Positions 9,655-19,333 are shown, numbered from the stretch's first letter. The stretch is DNA of 64,000 nucleotides from Burkholderiaceae bacterium (GCA_947472645.1 CANJBQ010000003.1:1-64000), one strand, 5' to 3'. The notes: generated by a model from the letters alone, not told the origin. Numbers and translations: made by a program.

Positions 9655-10197
9655 ATGCAAACGCAAATGATTACTCTAGGTGGCGGATGTTTTTGGTGCT
9701 TAGAGGCAGTGTATCAAGAATTAGTTGGAGTTGAAGATGTTATCTCCGGATATGCTGGTGGTTTTGTCGATTTTCCTGACTATGAATCGGTTTGTGATGG
9801 AGTTACAGGACACGCTGAAGTGGTACAAATTCATTTTGACCCGCAAGCAATGTCTGTAAAACAAATTTTAGAGGTCTTTTTCGTCATTCATGATCCAACC
9901 ACCTTAAATCGTCAAGGTAATGATGTTGGAAGCCAATATCGATCTGTTATTTATTGTGAAGATGAGGCTCAAATTAATTTGGCATTAGATGTGATTCAAG
10001 AGCTAAAAAACAGTCATATCTACAAAGATCCAATAGTTACTGAAATTATGTTGGCTCCCAAGTTTTACCGAGCGGAGGATTATCATCAAAATTATTTTGT
10101 CACGCATCCTTATCAGGGTTATTGCATGGGCGTGGTAGCACCAAAATTAGCTAAATTTCGCAAGACCTTCACTAACCTCAATAAAAAATCAAGTTAG
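9655..10197 (+). CDS. msrA: Peptide-methionine (S)-S-oxide reductase
   Basis: Repairs oxidised methionine. The active-site GCFWC is at residues 11-15, followed by SGYAGG; the substrate-pocket segment GNDVGSQYRSVIY and the C-terminal HQNYF are present. The ATG at 9655 has AGGA seven bases upstream; ATGs at 9652 and 9637 are alternatives. The gene is divergent from the aldehyde dehydrogenase with only 35 bp between starts, and its stop overlaps that of pdxH by four bases. Confidence 0.95.
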   Translation: MQTQMITLGGGCFWCLEAVYQELVGVEDVISGYAGGFVDFPDYESVCDGVTGHAEVVQIHFDPQAMSVKQILEVFFVIHDPTTLNRQGNDVGSQYRSVIYCEDEAQINLALDVIQELKNSHIYKDPIVTEIMLAPKFYRAEDYHQNYFVTHPYQGYCMGVVAPKLAKFRKTFTNLNKKSS

Positions 10198-10829
10198 GGG
10201 GCTAGTCGCTCAATTTTCCAAGCATGATTCACTTTGCTGTAATTAATTCGATCATGCAGTCTGGAAGGACGACCTTGCCAAAATTCAATACGATTTGGTT
10301 TTACACAGTAACCTCCCCAATGAGGTGGTCGAGGTGGTTGGTCGCCGAATTGCTGCTGATACTTTTTTTCTTCAGCTTCTAAAAACTCACGGCTGGGCAC
10401 TGCCTGGCTTTGTGGAGATGCCCAAGCACCGATTCGAGAAGCGATAGGTCGGGAAAGATAGTAGTCGTCACTCAAGTTTGGGGCAAGCAAAGAACACGTG
10501 CCTTCGATACGTACTTGGCGCTCTAGCTCATGCCAAAAAAACAATAATGCAACATGAGGATGGCTAGCGATAGCTTGTCCTTTTTCACTTTGGTAGTTCG
10601 TATAAAAGACAAATTGATCCTCGATGACACCTTTTAAGAGGACGATTCGAGCACTAGGGGAGCCCGATAGGTTAATCGTGGCAAGAGTCATCGCATGAGG
10701 TTCGGGACATTCAGCTTTGGAGGCTTGTTCAAACCATTGCTCAAATTGATGAATCGGATTAGGGTCAACATCGGACTCAGAGAGGCTTCCTCTGGAGTAG
10801 TTTTTTCTAAGGTCAGCTAAATTTTTCAT
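10194..10829 (-). CDS. pdxH: Pyridoxamine 5'-phosphate oxidase
   Basis: FMN enzyme making pyridoxal 5'-phosphate from PNP/PMP. The 211-aa protein has the family segments ARIVLLKG and FVFYTNYQSEKG (FMN and substrate binding), RVRIEG-type QVRIEGT, SRPIASRIGAWASPQS, and the C-terminal signature from PNRIEFWQG through RLHDR. Length is typical. It converges on msrA with overlapping stops and is divergent from tcdA with a 44-bp gap that must hold both promoters. Confidence 0.96.
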   Translation of the reverse strand: MKNLADLRKNYSRGSLSESDVDPNPIHQFEQWFEQASKAECPEPHAMTLATINLSGSPSARIVLLKGVIEDQFVFYTNYQSEKGQAIASHPHVALLFFWHELERQVRIEGTCSLLAPNLSDDYYLSRPIASRIGAWASPQSQAVPSREFLEAEEKKYQQQFGDQPPRPPHWGGYCVKPNRIEFWQGRPSRLHDRINYSKVNHAWKIERLAP

Positions 10830-10873
10830 TTTATTAGTATATCGGTTCTATGAATGATTGATAATAGCTAAAA

Positions 10874-11638
10874 ATGAATAATTTACTCGAAAAAACATCC
10901 TTAGTTGATGAGCGTCGTTTAAGTGGCGTAGCCCGCTTATATGGTGAGGTTGGCTATGAGGTCTTAAAAAAATCCCATGTGGTTGTCATTGGTCTTGGCG
11001 GAGTTGGATCTTGGGCGGCTGAGGCTCTAGCCCGCAGTGCAGTTGGCGAGATATCTTTAATTGATTATGACCAGGTGTCGGTCAGCAACACCAATCGCCA
11101 GCTTCATGCAATGGATGGTGAATTTGGTAAATCTAAGGTAGAGGTAATGACCCGAAGATTGCGGTTGATTAATCCCGAGTTAAAAATCAACAGTATTGAT
11201 GATTTTTTAAAACCTGAAAACATGGAGCTGTATATCCAGTCAGGCTGGGCCATATTAGATGCAATGGATGACATTCCTAGTAAGATCGCTTTAGCTGCCT
11301 GGTGTCAAAAAAATCAAAACATATTTGTCATGAGTGGTGGTGCTGGAGGTAAGGTAGACCCAACTAAGATAGATGTCATCGATATCGCAAAAGCAACCCA
11401 TGATTCTATGTTGTCAAAGATTCGAGCTCAGTTACGTTCGCAGCATCAATTTGAACGAGATCCAAAAAAGAAGATGGGGATAAGCGTTGTTTATTCATCT
11501 GAACCTAGACTGGGGAATATGAGTGGTGGCTTGTCCTGCGCAGGATATGGGTCTACGGTGATGGTCACCGCTTCATTTGGATTTGCTGCTGCTGCGGAAA
11601 TGATACGGCAAATCATTTCTTCACATGAAACGGTCTAA
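10874..11638 (+). CDS. tcdA: tRNA threonylcarbamoyladenosine dehydratase
   Basis: E1-like enzyme that cyclises t6A37 of tRNA to ct6A using ATP. The Rossmann motif VVIGLGGVGSWAAEAL starts near residue 36, with LIDYDQVSVSNTNRQ and the arginine-rich adenylation region following; SCAGYGS near residue 222 carries the catalytic-type cysteine. Length (254 aa) fits CsdL/TcdA rather than ThiF/MoeB. Its 3' end overlaps the DUF1854 gene on the opposite strand by 18 bp. Confidence 0.92.
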   Translation: MNNLLEKTSLVDERRLSGVARLYGEVGYEVLKKSHVVVIGLGGVGSWAAEALARSAVGEISLIDYDQVSVSNTNRQLHAMDGEFGKSKVEVMTRRLRLINPELKINSIDDFLKPENMELYIQSGWAILDAMDDIPSKIALAAWCQKNQNIFVMSGGAGGKVDPTKIDVIDIAKATHDSMLSKIRAQLRSQHQFERDPKKKMGISVVYSSEPRLGNMSGGLSCAGYGSTVMVTASFGFAAAAEMIRQIISSHETV

Positions 11639-12082
11639 TACTTTTTTACTTAGTTTATCTAAGCTTTTACGATTTTTAATCAAATACTGAATACCATTAG
11701 CATCAGTAATTAATAATGCCTCATTAGAAACTCGCCGAATATCTTGTTCGTTCTTTAGCTTTAGACGAGTATTGCCACGATCAGTTTCAATATCCCAGAT
11801 ACTTGGTAGGGCATAGGAATTTAAACCTGTGATACGGTGAATGACAGGAATGAATTCTATTTGCCCAAGTGATTTTTGAATAATCTGTTGATTATTAGCG
11901 CTCAGATCAGATACTTTTTCGAACCACACTAGCTCATGGCCATCTTGATCTACGATAGAGAATCCATGATCAGGATTTGTGATGGGGAAAGCACGAATCA
12001 CTCTCACTTGCTCATAAGATGGGCCGGCTTGAGTCATTAATTTGATATTCCCAAAGCTATCTTGTTCGAGGGTGAAGTTCAT
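11621..12082 (-). CDS. DUF1854 family protein of the cyanophycin locus
   Basis: A 153-aa soluble protein with no signal peptide or membrane helix. The C-terminal half (PSIWDIETDRGNTRLKLK, then DIRRV, LLITDANGIQYLI, LDKLSKKVLDRFM) matches DUF1854, a family I know mainly from cyanophycin gene clusters. Biochemical function is unknown. The ATG at 12082 is preferred; an in-frame start at 12154 would lie inside the ABC gene. It follows the ABC exporter by 16 bp on the same strand, so the two are probably co-transcribed and may act together. Confidence 0.8.
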   Translation of the reverse strand: MNFTLEQDSFGNIKLMTQAGPSYEQVRVIRAFPITNPDHGFSIVDQDGHELVWFEKVSDLSANNQQIIQKSLGQIEFIPVIHRITGLNSYALPSIWDIETDRGNTRLKLKNEQDIRRVSNEALLITDANGIQYLIKNRKSLDKLSKKVLDRFM

Positions 12083-12098
12083 GGTTATAGTTCTTTCA

Positions 12099-14375
12099 TC
12101 AAACCGATTGAGCAATCTCTGCGGCGTGTCGAGCTTGTGCTTGATAGAGTTCAAAGTAAGTGCCTTGTGCGGCCATTAATTCGTCATGATTGCCAACTTC
12201 AATAATCTCACCTTTGTCTAGTACTATCAAGCGATCCGCCTTGCGTAGGGTTGATAGGCGGTGGGCTATGGCAATTGTCGTCCTACCTTTTACAAGGTTA
12301 TCGAGAGCTTTTTGGATTTCTTTTTCAGTGGTTGTATCTACCGAGGAGGTTGCCTCATCTAAGATCAAAATTTTAGGGTCAATTAATAGTGCTCGAGCAA
12401 TAGAAATTCTTTGTCGCTCGCCACCCGATAGAGATTGACCTCTTTCGCCCACCAAAGAATCGTAGCCTAATGGTAGTCTTAAGATGAAGTCATGAGCATT
12501 AGCTGCTTTGGCAGCTTGAACAATTTCTGAACGACTAGCTTGCGGTTTTCCGTACGCAATATTTTCTGCGATAGTCCCAAAAAATAAGAAGGGTTCTTGC
12601 AAAACCATGCCAAATAACTTCCTCAGTTCCTGAGTATCAATCATTCTTACATCGATACCATCAATCTTGACAGAACCTTCACTGACATCATAGAAGCGAC
12701 AAATGAGATTAACAAGAGTGCTTTTACCTGAACCGCTATGCCCCACCAGACCGATCATTTCACCAGGTTGAATTTGTAGTTGAATATTTTTTGTGACAGA
12801 GCGATTTCCATAACGAAAACTGACATTCGTTAAATCAATTTTTCCTTTGATATTTTCGGGTAGGGGTATAGGATTTTTGGTATCTGGCACGCTCGATTGA
12901 TGGTCCAATATGTCAAAAACACGCTTTGCACCGGCGGCTGCTTTTTGAGTGTGAGAGACAATGCGACTCATCGAGTCCATTCGACCATAAAAGCGTGATA
13001 TGTAAGCTAGGAAGGCTGTGAGAACACCTACAGTAATTTTATCATCAGCTACTTGATAAATTCCAAATCCCCAAACAACTAATAAACCAATTTCGGTTAA
13101 TAGGGTTACGGTAGGAGCAAAGGATGACCAGATTCGATTGACACGGTCATTGACTTCGAGATTTCTTTGATTAGCAGCAATGAACCGTTTATTCTCTCGA
13201 TCTTCTTGAGCAAAGGCTTTAACTACGCGTATCCCAGGGATAGTATCGGACAGGACGTTGTTTACCTCAGACCAATTACGATCTACTTTTTCAAAGCCAT
13301 AGCGTAATTTATCTCGGACATAATGAATCATCCAAGCGATAAAAGGTAGTGGCAGTAAAGTGACTAAAGCCAATAAGGGGTCGATACTGATGAGGATACT
13401 AGCGGTCATAAACAGCATCAACATATCTGTCAGAAAGTCTAAAAGATGCAATGACAAGAAAACACAGATTCGGTCAGTCTCATTACCAATCCTTGCCATT
13501 AAATCCCCAGTTCGTTTGGCGCCAAAATACTCTAGGGATAATTGAATTAAGTGATTGAAAGTTTTAGTGCGTAACTCCATACCAATGCGTTCACTCACTA
13601 GTGCCAGAATATAGGTTTTCCACCAACCAAGACCCCATGCAAAAATAGCAGCTAAGCATAAGCCTCCCAGGTAAAGACCTGCCAATTCAAAGTTCATTTG
13701 ATGCGTAGTTTGAAACGGGATTAACACATCATCCATGAGTGGCATGCTGATATATGGGGGCACCAAAGTTGCTGCTGTTGAAAGTAAGGTCAACACAAAT
13801 CCTAGCAAAATATCTTTTTTATATGGTTTTGCAAATCGCCAAAGTTTGAATAAAGTGAGAGTAGAGGGAGGTACCTCAGTTTCGGGGTCGCAAACAATGC
13901 AAGTTGTTTGGTTAGTGGGTAACGGACTTTGACAAACTGAGCAGATAGACAGATCTGATGCAATAAGATCTTCTTGAGCAGTGAAGTTTTTAACAAGCTC
14001 GTCTCTTTGTTCAAAGACTTCCTTAAACTGAGTAATTAGATGATTCAGAGCAAGGGTATAGTGCCAAGTATGAATCAGACCATCTGGTGAATACAGGGAT
14101 AAATGTCCTACACCTGCATGATCGCTGAGTTGAAGGCGATGGTGATCACTGGTGACCCAATGTTGAATTTGACCATTCTCGCTCACTTGTGAAATTGCAG
14201 TGATATTTGATGACTCTTGTTGATCAAGTGTTAATAATGATTTTTCAAAATGTAGGATGTCATTAAGATCAATTTCAACCCATGCTAGGGATGGCTTAGA
14301 TAGGTATTCGGCCTTATTTTGCCAGCGCGGGGGAGGACGACTTGAAATAGTAGAAGAATTCGTGGTTATATCCAT
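12099..14375 (-). CDS. ABC exporter of the cyanophycin locus, with N-terminal zinc-ribbon extension
   Basis: Half-transporter with fused membrane and ATPase domains. The unusual first 180 residues are soluble and end in a four-cysteine ribbon (CSVC at about 144-147 and CIVC at about 159-162, spaced like a zinc ribbon). Six predicted membrane helices cover about 190-480. The ATPase domain has Walker A GLVGHSGSGKSTL (about 543), Q-loop, signature LSGGERQRISIARAL (about 646), Walker B ILILDEATSSVD and the switch histidine in AIAHRLST. The general fold is a lipid/drug-type exporter; the substrate is unknown. Location facing cphA and co-occurrence with DUF1854 suggest a role in cyanophycin metabolism. 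The ATG at 14375 is used; TATACT lies six bases upstream of it. Confidence 0.85.
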   Translation of the reverse strand: MDITTNSSTISSRPPPRWQNKAEYLSKPSLAWVEIDLNDILHFEKSLLTLDQQESSNITAISQVSENGQIQHWVTSDHHRLQLSDHAGVGHLSLYSPDGLIHTWHYTLALNHLITQFKEVFEQRDELVKNFTAQEDLIASDLSICSVCQSPLPTNQTTCIVCDPETEVPPSTLTLFKLWRFAKPYKKDILLGFVLTLLSTAATLVPPYISMPLMDDVLIPFQTTHQMNFELAGLYLGGLCLAAIFAWGLGWWKTYILALVSERIGMELRTKTFNHLIQLSLEYFGAKRTGDLMARIGNETDRICVFLSLHLLDFLTDMLMLFMTASILISIDPLLALVTLLPLPFIAWMIHYVRDKLRYGFEKVDRNWSEVNNVLSDTIPGIRVVKAFAQEDRENKRFIAANQRNLEVNDRVNRIWSSFAPTVTLLTEIGLLVVWGFGIYQVADDKITVGVLTAFLAYISRFYGRMDSMSRIVSHTQKAAAGAKRVFDILDHQSSVPDTKNPIPLPENIKGKIDLTNVSFRYGNRSVTKNIQLQIQPGEMIGLVGHSGSGKSTLVNLICRFYDVSEGSVKIDGIDVRMIDTQELRKLFGMVLQEPFLFFGTIAENIAYGKPQASRSEIVQAAKAANAHDFILRLPLGYDSLVGERGQSLSGGERQRISIARALLIDPKILILDEATSSVDTTTEKEIQKALDNLVKGRTTIAIAHRLSTLRKADRLIVLDKGEIIEVGNHDELMAAQGTYFELYQAQARHAAEIAQSV

Positions 14376-14585
14376 CGAAAAAGTATAGTCCAGTCTCAAG
14401 AAGTTTTAGGGCAAATTATCAAATTTCATAGATATTTCTAGATTCTTATAAGCGTTCATTAATTTCATTTCTCCTTGATTTGTCAACTTTTTCACCCTTT
14501 GAGAGTTATAGTAGATATCAGTTAGAATTTAAGACATATTTAATGGATTTTTCAAATTTAATTTACTAAAAGAAACTTGAAATAG

Positions 14586-16763
14586 ATGCCGCAACTCCTT
14601 GATAAAACAATTAATATTCTTGATATCAAGTATATTCGCGGTCCAAATATGTGGTGTTGGGTGGAGATCCTCGAAGCGTTGGTCGACATTGGTGAATTAG
14701 AGGAGTACCCATCGGATAAAATCCCTGGATTTTATGAGCGTTTAGTAAAAAACCTCCCTTCTTTAGTAGAGCATCGTTGTAGCTACGAAGAGCACGGAGG
14801 GTTTTTAAGGCGCGTTGAAGAAGGTACTTGGCCGGTTCATATCATGGAGCATTTAACCCTAGAGCTTCAAGGTTTAGCGGGTTTTGCGGGAGGCTTTGGC
14901 AGGGCTCGTGATGGTCATGCCGTTGGTATTTATAAATTAATGGTTGCAACACCTCATGAAGAGGTGACTAAGCAAGCTATTTACTACGCAAGAGACTTTC
15001 TTTTAGCGTTAATCCAAGATCGTGAATATGATGTTCAAGCCAATATCCTTCATTTAAAAGAGATGATGGAGGATTTGTGTTTGGGCCCTAGCACTAGCTG
15101 TATCGTCAAGGCTGCGTCTGAAAAACAAATTCCTTATATTCGTCTATCAAAAGGTAACCTGGTTCAATTAGGTTATGGTGCGCAACAAAAAAGAATTTGG
15201 ACGGCTGAGACCAATCAAACCAGCGCAATTGCTGAGAGCATTTCTAGGGACAAGGATTTAACAAAATCGTTGTTAGCATCTGTGGGTGTTCCGATTCCTT
15301 ATGGTGAATTAGTCAACAGTCCTGAACATGCTTGGACAGTTGCTCAAGAGATAGGTCTTCCAGTTGTTGTTAAACCTCAAGATGGTAATCATGGTCGAGG
15401 TGTTTTCACCAATCTTCAAAAAGTTGAAGAAATCTATGCAGCTTTTGAAATCGCTCGCCATGAAGGCAGTGGTGTTCTCGTTGAGAAATTTATTATTGGC
15501 GATGAGCATCGCCTTCTTGTTGTAGGGGATAGAGTAGTAGCTGCTGCAAAAGGTGAAGAGTGTAAGGTGCGGGGTGACGGTCAGCACAATATCCTTGAAT
15601 TGATTGAATTACAGATTAACTCTGATCCCAGACGAGGGTCTACCGAAGATGCCCCCCTGAATAAGGTCAGGATTGACTCCATTGCTGAGCTAGAGCTAAA
15701 AAGTCAAGGTTACACGTCAATCAGTGTTCCGGATAAAGACATAGAAGTCTTAATACAGCGCAATGGTAATGTGGCCTTTGATGTGACAGACTTAGTTCAT
15801 CCATCAGTAGCAAAAAAAGTCGTGCTTGCAGCCAAGGTTGTAGGCTTAGATATTGCCGGCGTCGATTTAGTTGCTAAAGATATTTCTAAGCCATTAGAAG
15901 AGCAGGGAGCTGCTATCGTAGAAGTGAACGCTGGACCAGGTTTGTTAATGCACATTAATCCTGCTAAAGGAAAGCCACAACCAGTTGGTGAAGCGATTGT
16001 GAATCATTTGTTTCCTCTCGAAAATAGTGGTCGCATTCCCGTGATTGGGGTATGTGGTTCTAAGGGGGCAACAGTCGTGGCTGAAATTTGCGCTTATTTT
16101 TTAAAGTTGAGTAATTTTTATGTCGCTTTATCTAATCAACGTGGCTTAAGTTTTAATCAACGGTGGGTTGATAAAAATGGCAGTACTGAATGGGAACTTG
16201 GACGGCGAACCCTACTCAATCCGATGGTAGAGGCTGCGGTGATTGAAAGCACGGCTAAAGGAATTTTGATGCAAGGAGTTCCTTATGATTTTTGTTCTGT
16301 GGGTATTATTACTGACATCGATAAAACTATTTTTTATCCTGAACAGGCGATTACAGAAGAGTGGCAACTGTTTTCGATTCATCGTACTCAAGCCGATACG
16401 GTGATTCAACATGGGGTGGCTGTTATCAATGCAGATGAGTCGATGGCGGCTGAGATTGCAGAGATAAGCCCAGCAGAGGTAATGTACTACGGCCTTGATG
16501 CAAACAATCCTACTTTGTCCAATTTTGCTCTTCAAGGTGGTCGGTCGATTATTATTGAGCAAGATCAGATGATTTTGCGTCATGGAAATGAGCAAGTTCA
16601 TGTGTTTAACCTAAATGATTCAGAGTATTTAAAACAAGACAGCCATTCAAGTCGATTAAGTTATATGATGGCAGCTGTTGGTGCTGCATGGGCCCTTGGC
16701 TTGCCCTTTCAGACGATTGAGACTGGTATCGAGACTTTTTTCTCTGAGGAGCTTGTTGCCTAA
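14586..16763 (+). CDS. Second cyanophycin synthetase (CphA'-type) with a degenerate Mur-ligase domain
   Basis: Homologous to the next gene over most of its length. Domains: N-terminal region with HIMEH near residue 88, ATP-grasp domain about 215-480 (VVKPQDGNHGRGV, VEVNAGPGLLMH), then a Mur-ligase-like domain. The P-loop there reads GVCGSKGATVV instead of GTNGKTTT, and the protein ends at 725 aa without the final Mur lobe carrying the DYGHNP motif. So the ATP-grasp ligase looks usable but the second ligase should be dead, an arrangement like cyanobacterial CphA2, which polymerises Asp-Arg dipeptides. Whether this protein does that, or partners CphA, is inference. Its stop overlaps the cphA start by one base. 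Confidence 0.88.
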   Translation: MPQLLDKTINILDIKYIRGPNMWCWVEILEALVDIGELEEYPSDKIPGFYERLVKNLPSLVEHRCSYEEHGGFLRRVEEGTWPVHIMEHLTLELQGLAGFAGGFGRARDGHAVGIYKLMVATPHEEVTKQAIYYARDFLLALIQDREYDVQANILHLKEMMEDLCLGPSTSCIVKAASEKQIPYIRLSKGNLVQLGYGAQQKRIWTAETNQTSAIAESISRDKDLTKSLLASVGVPIPYGELVNSPEHAWTVAQEIGLPVVVKPQDGNHGRGVFTNLQKVEEIYAAFEIARHEGSGVLVEKFIIGDEHRLLVVGDRVVAAAKGEECKVRGDGQHNILELIELQINSDPRRGSTEDAPLNKVRIDSIAELELKSQGYTSISVPDKDIEVLIQRNGNVAFDVTDLVHPSVAKKVVLAAKVVGLDIAGVDLVAKDISKPLEEQGAAIVEVNAGPGLLMHINPAKGKPQPVGEAIVNHLFPLENSGRIPVIGVCGSKGATVVAEICAYFLKLSNFYVALSNQRGLSFNQRWVDKNGSTEWELGRRTLLNPMVEAAVIESTAKGILMQGVPYDFCSVGIITDIDKTIFYPEQAITEEWQLFSIHRTQADTVIQHGVAVINADESMAAEIAEISPAEVMYYGLDANNPTLSNFALQGGRSIIIEQDQMILRHGNEQVHVFNLNDSEYLKQDSHSSRLSYMMAAVGAAWALGLPFQTIETGIETFFSEELVA

Positions 16764-19333
16764 TGGAATTACAGCGCGTTAGAGCTTTACGTGGACCTAA
16801 TTTATGGAGTCGTCATACAGCGATTGAGGCAGTCATTGTTTGCGATGCATCAGAGCGATCGATTGAAGGCCTCTTTGATTTTGAGATTCAATTACGCTCA
16901 TTGTTTCCCCAATTACATTTGCGCAGTGTTGGCTTACAAAATGAATCTATTTCTATGGCGCATGTTATTGAACATGTTTTCTTAGGCTTGCAAGCTCAAG
17001 CAGGATGCCCAGTAACATTTAGCCGTACTGTCAGAGTCAATAATGAAGGTATATACCAAGTGGTTGTGGAATATAGCGAAGAAGAAGTTGGTCGTTTGGC
17101 TCTTGATTTGGCATGGAAGCTAGTGATAGCTGCACGTGCCAAAGAGGCATTTGATTTACAGGATGCTCTTCAGCAATTAAGTGTGTTGGACGAGGACGTT
17201 CGATTAGGCCCTAGTACTGGATCGATCGTACAAGCCGCTGTCGAAAGAAATATCCCTTATCGTCGATTGACACAAGGAAGCTTAGTTCAATTTGGGTGGG
17301 GCTCCCATCAGAAAAGAATTCAGGCTGCTGAGACTAGTCACACCAGTGCCATTGCGGAGTCGATTGCCCAAGATAAAGAATTAACCAAAGACTTACTGCA
17401 TGCTGCTGGAGTTGCGGTACCTTTAGGTAAGGTGGTTAATAACGCAGACGATGCTTGGCGAGTAGCTCAAGAACTGGGGTCAACCATTGTGATTAAGCCA
17501 CGTGACGGTAATCAGGGCAAGGGAGTTGCCGTCAATATTAAATCTGAAGAGCAGGTTCGTGCTGCTTTTGAAGTGGCTCAGCACTATGGCTCAAAAATTA
17601 TTGTTGAACGTTATATGCCGGGCCAAGATTTTCGTTTACTCGTCGTTGGGGATCGTTTAGTTGCTGCAGCAAGAAGAGATCCGCCACAAGTCATTGGTGA
17701 TGGCGTATTAACCATTACACAACTGGTTAATCGCGTAAATCTTGATCCCTTAAGAGGCGATGGACATGCCACTCCATTAACAAAAATTCGCCTCGATGAT
17801 ATTGCTATTGCGACTTTGTCTAAACAGGATCTTCATGCGCAATCAATTCCTCGTCATGGACAAAGAGTTGTATTGCGAAACAATGCTAATTTAAGTACTG
17901 GTGGTAGTGCGACCGATGTGACTGATGATGTTCACCCTGATTTAGCTGCTAGTGCTGTGTCAGCAGCCAAAATGGTTGGTTTAGATATTTGTGGGGTCGA
18001 TATTGTTTGCGAGGCTGTTTATAAGCCCTTAGAGGAACAAGGTGGAGGAGTTGTTGAAGTGAATGCGGCTCCTGGGCTACGGATGCATCTCAATCCCTCG
18101 TATGGAAAAAGTCAAGCGGTGGGTGATGCCATTATTTCCATGATGTACCCACCTTCTAATAATGGCAGAATTCCCATTGTTGCAGTTTCAGGCACTAACG
18201 GTAAAACAACTACGGTCAGGTTGATTGCGCATTTGTTGAGATCGCAAGGGCATCGTGTTGGTATGACGACGACAGATGGTATTTATATTGAAAATGAAAA
18301 AATTGATTCCGGTGATTGCAGTGGCCCCAAAAGTGCTAGAAACGTACTGATGCATCCTGATGTGGATGCGGCTGTTTTTGAAACAGCACGAGGTGGTATT
18401 TTGCGGGAAGGTCTTGGTTATGATGCTTGTAATGTTGCAGTAATCACCAATATTGGTGAGGGCGATCATTTAGGTATGAATTATGTAGATACGGTTGATG
18501 AGCTTGCAACGGTAAAAAGTGTCATCGTGCGTAATGTGGCAAAAAATGGTTATGCAGTTTTAAATGCTGCAGATCCAATGGTCGTCAAGATGGCTAAATC
18601 TTGTCGCGGTCAAATTATTTTCTTTGCCTTAAGCGCTCATAACCACGTCATATCTACGCATCGTGCGCAGGGGAATAGAGCCCTGTTTAGAGAGAAAGAA
18701 TATCTTGTAGCAGCAATTGGTAATCGTATCGTTCATCGGATTGCTTTAGCGAATATCCCGCTGACGGAAGGTGGGCAAATTGGTTTTCAGATTGAAAATT
18801 CTTTAGCTTCGATTGCAGCAGCATGGGCGCTAGATCTTGATTGGAAAAATATTGAAATTGGATTAAGCCAATTTGTTAGTGATACACAAACCGCGCCAGG
18901 ACGGTTTAATATTTTTAAGCACCAAGGTGCTACAGTCATTGCTGATTATGGGCATAACCCTGACGCTATCCGCGCGCTAGTTCAAGCCACCAATTCGATA
19001 CCAGCAAAAAGAAGGCTAGTCGTCATTTCCGGCGCAGGGGATCGTCGAGATGATGATATTCGTAAACAAACCCAGATTTTGGGTGAGGCATTTAATTGTA
19101 TCATTTTGTATCAAGATCAGTGCCAAAGAGGCCGCGAGGATGGTGAAGTATTGGCACTTTTACGTGAGGGCTTAGTGGGTGCTTCGAAGGTTGATCAAGT
19201 AGAAGAAATTCGTGGCGAATTTTTAGCGATTGATACGGCCTTAGAAAAGTTAAAACCGGATGATTTATGCCTTATTTTGATTGATCAAGTACAAGAATCT
19301 CTCGATTATTTACATAAAGTCACTAAACCTTAA
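16763..19333 (+). CDS. cphA: Cyanophycin synthetase
   Basis: Makes the storage polymer cyanophycin (poly-Asp backbone with Arg side chains) from Asp, Arg and ATP. Domains: N-domain with HVIEH near residue 66, ATP-grasp about 200-470 (VIKPRDGNQGKGV, VEVNAAPGLRMHLNP) that adds aspartate, and a Mur-ligase domain that adds arginine with an intact P-loop GTNGKTTT (about 476), DAAVFETARGGILREG and the C-lobe DYGHNPDA (about 729). At 856 aa it has the usual CphA1 length. Translationally coupled to the preceding paralogue. No cyanophycinase or isoaspartyl dipeptidase gene is in the window. Confidence 0.95.
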   Translation: MELQRVRALRGPNLWSRHTAIEAVIVCDASERSIEGLFDFEIQLRSLFPQLHLRSVGLQNESISMAHVIEHVFLGLQAQAGCPVTFSRTVRVNNEGIYQVVVEYSEEEVGRLALDLAWKLVIAARAKEAFDLQDALQQLSVLDEDVRLGPSTGSIVQAAVERNIPYRRLTQGSLVQFGWGSHQKRIQAAETSHTSAIAESIAQDKELTKDLLHAAGVAVPLGKVVNNADDAWRVAQELGSTIVIKPRDGNQGKGVAVNIKSEEQVRAAFEVAQHYGSKIIVERYMPGQDFRLLVVGDRLVAAARRDPPQVIGDGVLTITQLVNRVNLDPLRGDGHATPLTKIRLDDIAIATLSKQDLHAQSIPRHGQRVVLRNNANLSTGGSATDVTDDVHPDLAASAVSAAKMVGLDICGVDIVCEAVYKPLEEQGGGVVEVNAAPGLRMHLNPSYGKSQAVGDAIISMMYPPSNNGRIPIVAVSGTNGKTTTVRLIAHLLRSQGHRVGMTTTDGIYIENEKIDSGDCSGPKSARNVLMHPDVDAAVFETARGGILREGLGYDACNVAVITNIGEGDHLGMNYVDTVDELATVKSVIVRNVAKNGYAVLNAADPMVVKMAKSCRGQIIFFALSAHNHVISTHRAQGNRALFREKEYLVAAIGNRIVHRIALANIPLTEGGQIGFQIENSLASIAAAWALDLDWKNIEIGLSQFVSDTQTAPGRFNIFKHQGATVIADYGHNPDAIRALVQATNSIPAKRRLVVISGAGDRRDDDIRKQTQILGEAFNCIILYQDQCQRGREDGEVLALLREGLVGASKVDQVEEIRGEFLAIDTALEKLKPDDLCLILIDQVQESLDYLHKVTKP

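Noticed and set aside
14376..14585. Promoter search between the ABC exporter and the cphA paralogue
   Set aside because: TTGTCA and TATAGT are present on the plus strand but 21 bp apart, so I do not call a promoter; no operator repeat seen.
15309..15587. Minus-strand frame inside the cphA paralogue, and similar antisense frames elsewhere
   Set aside because: Opposite-strand shadows of well-supported genes, with no family resemblance.
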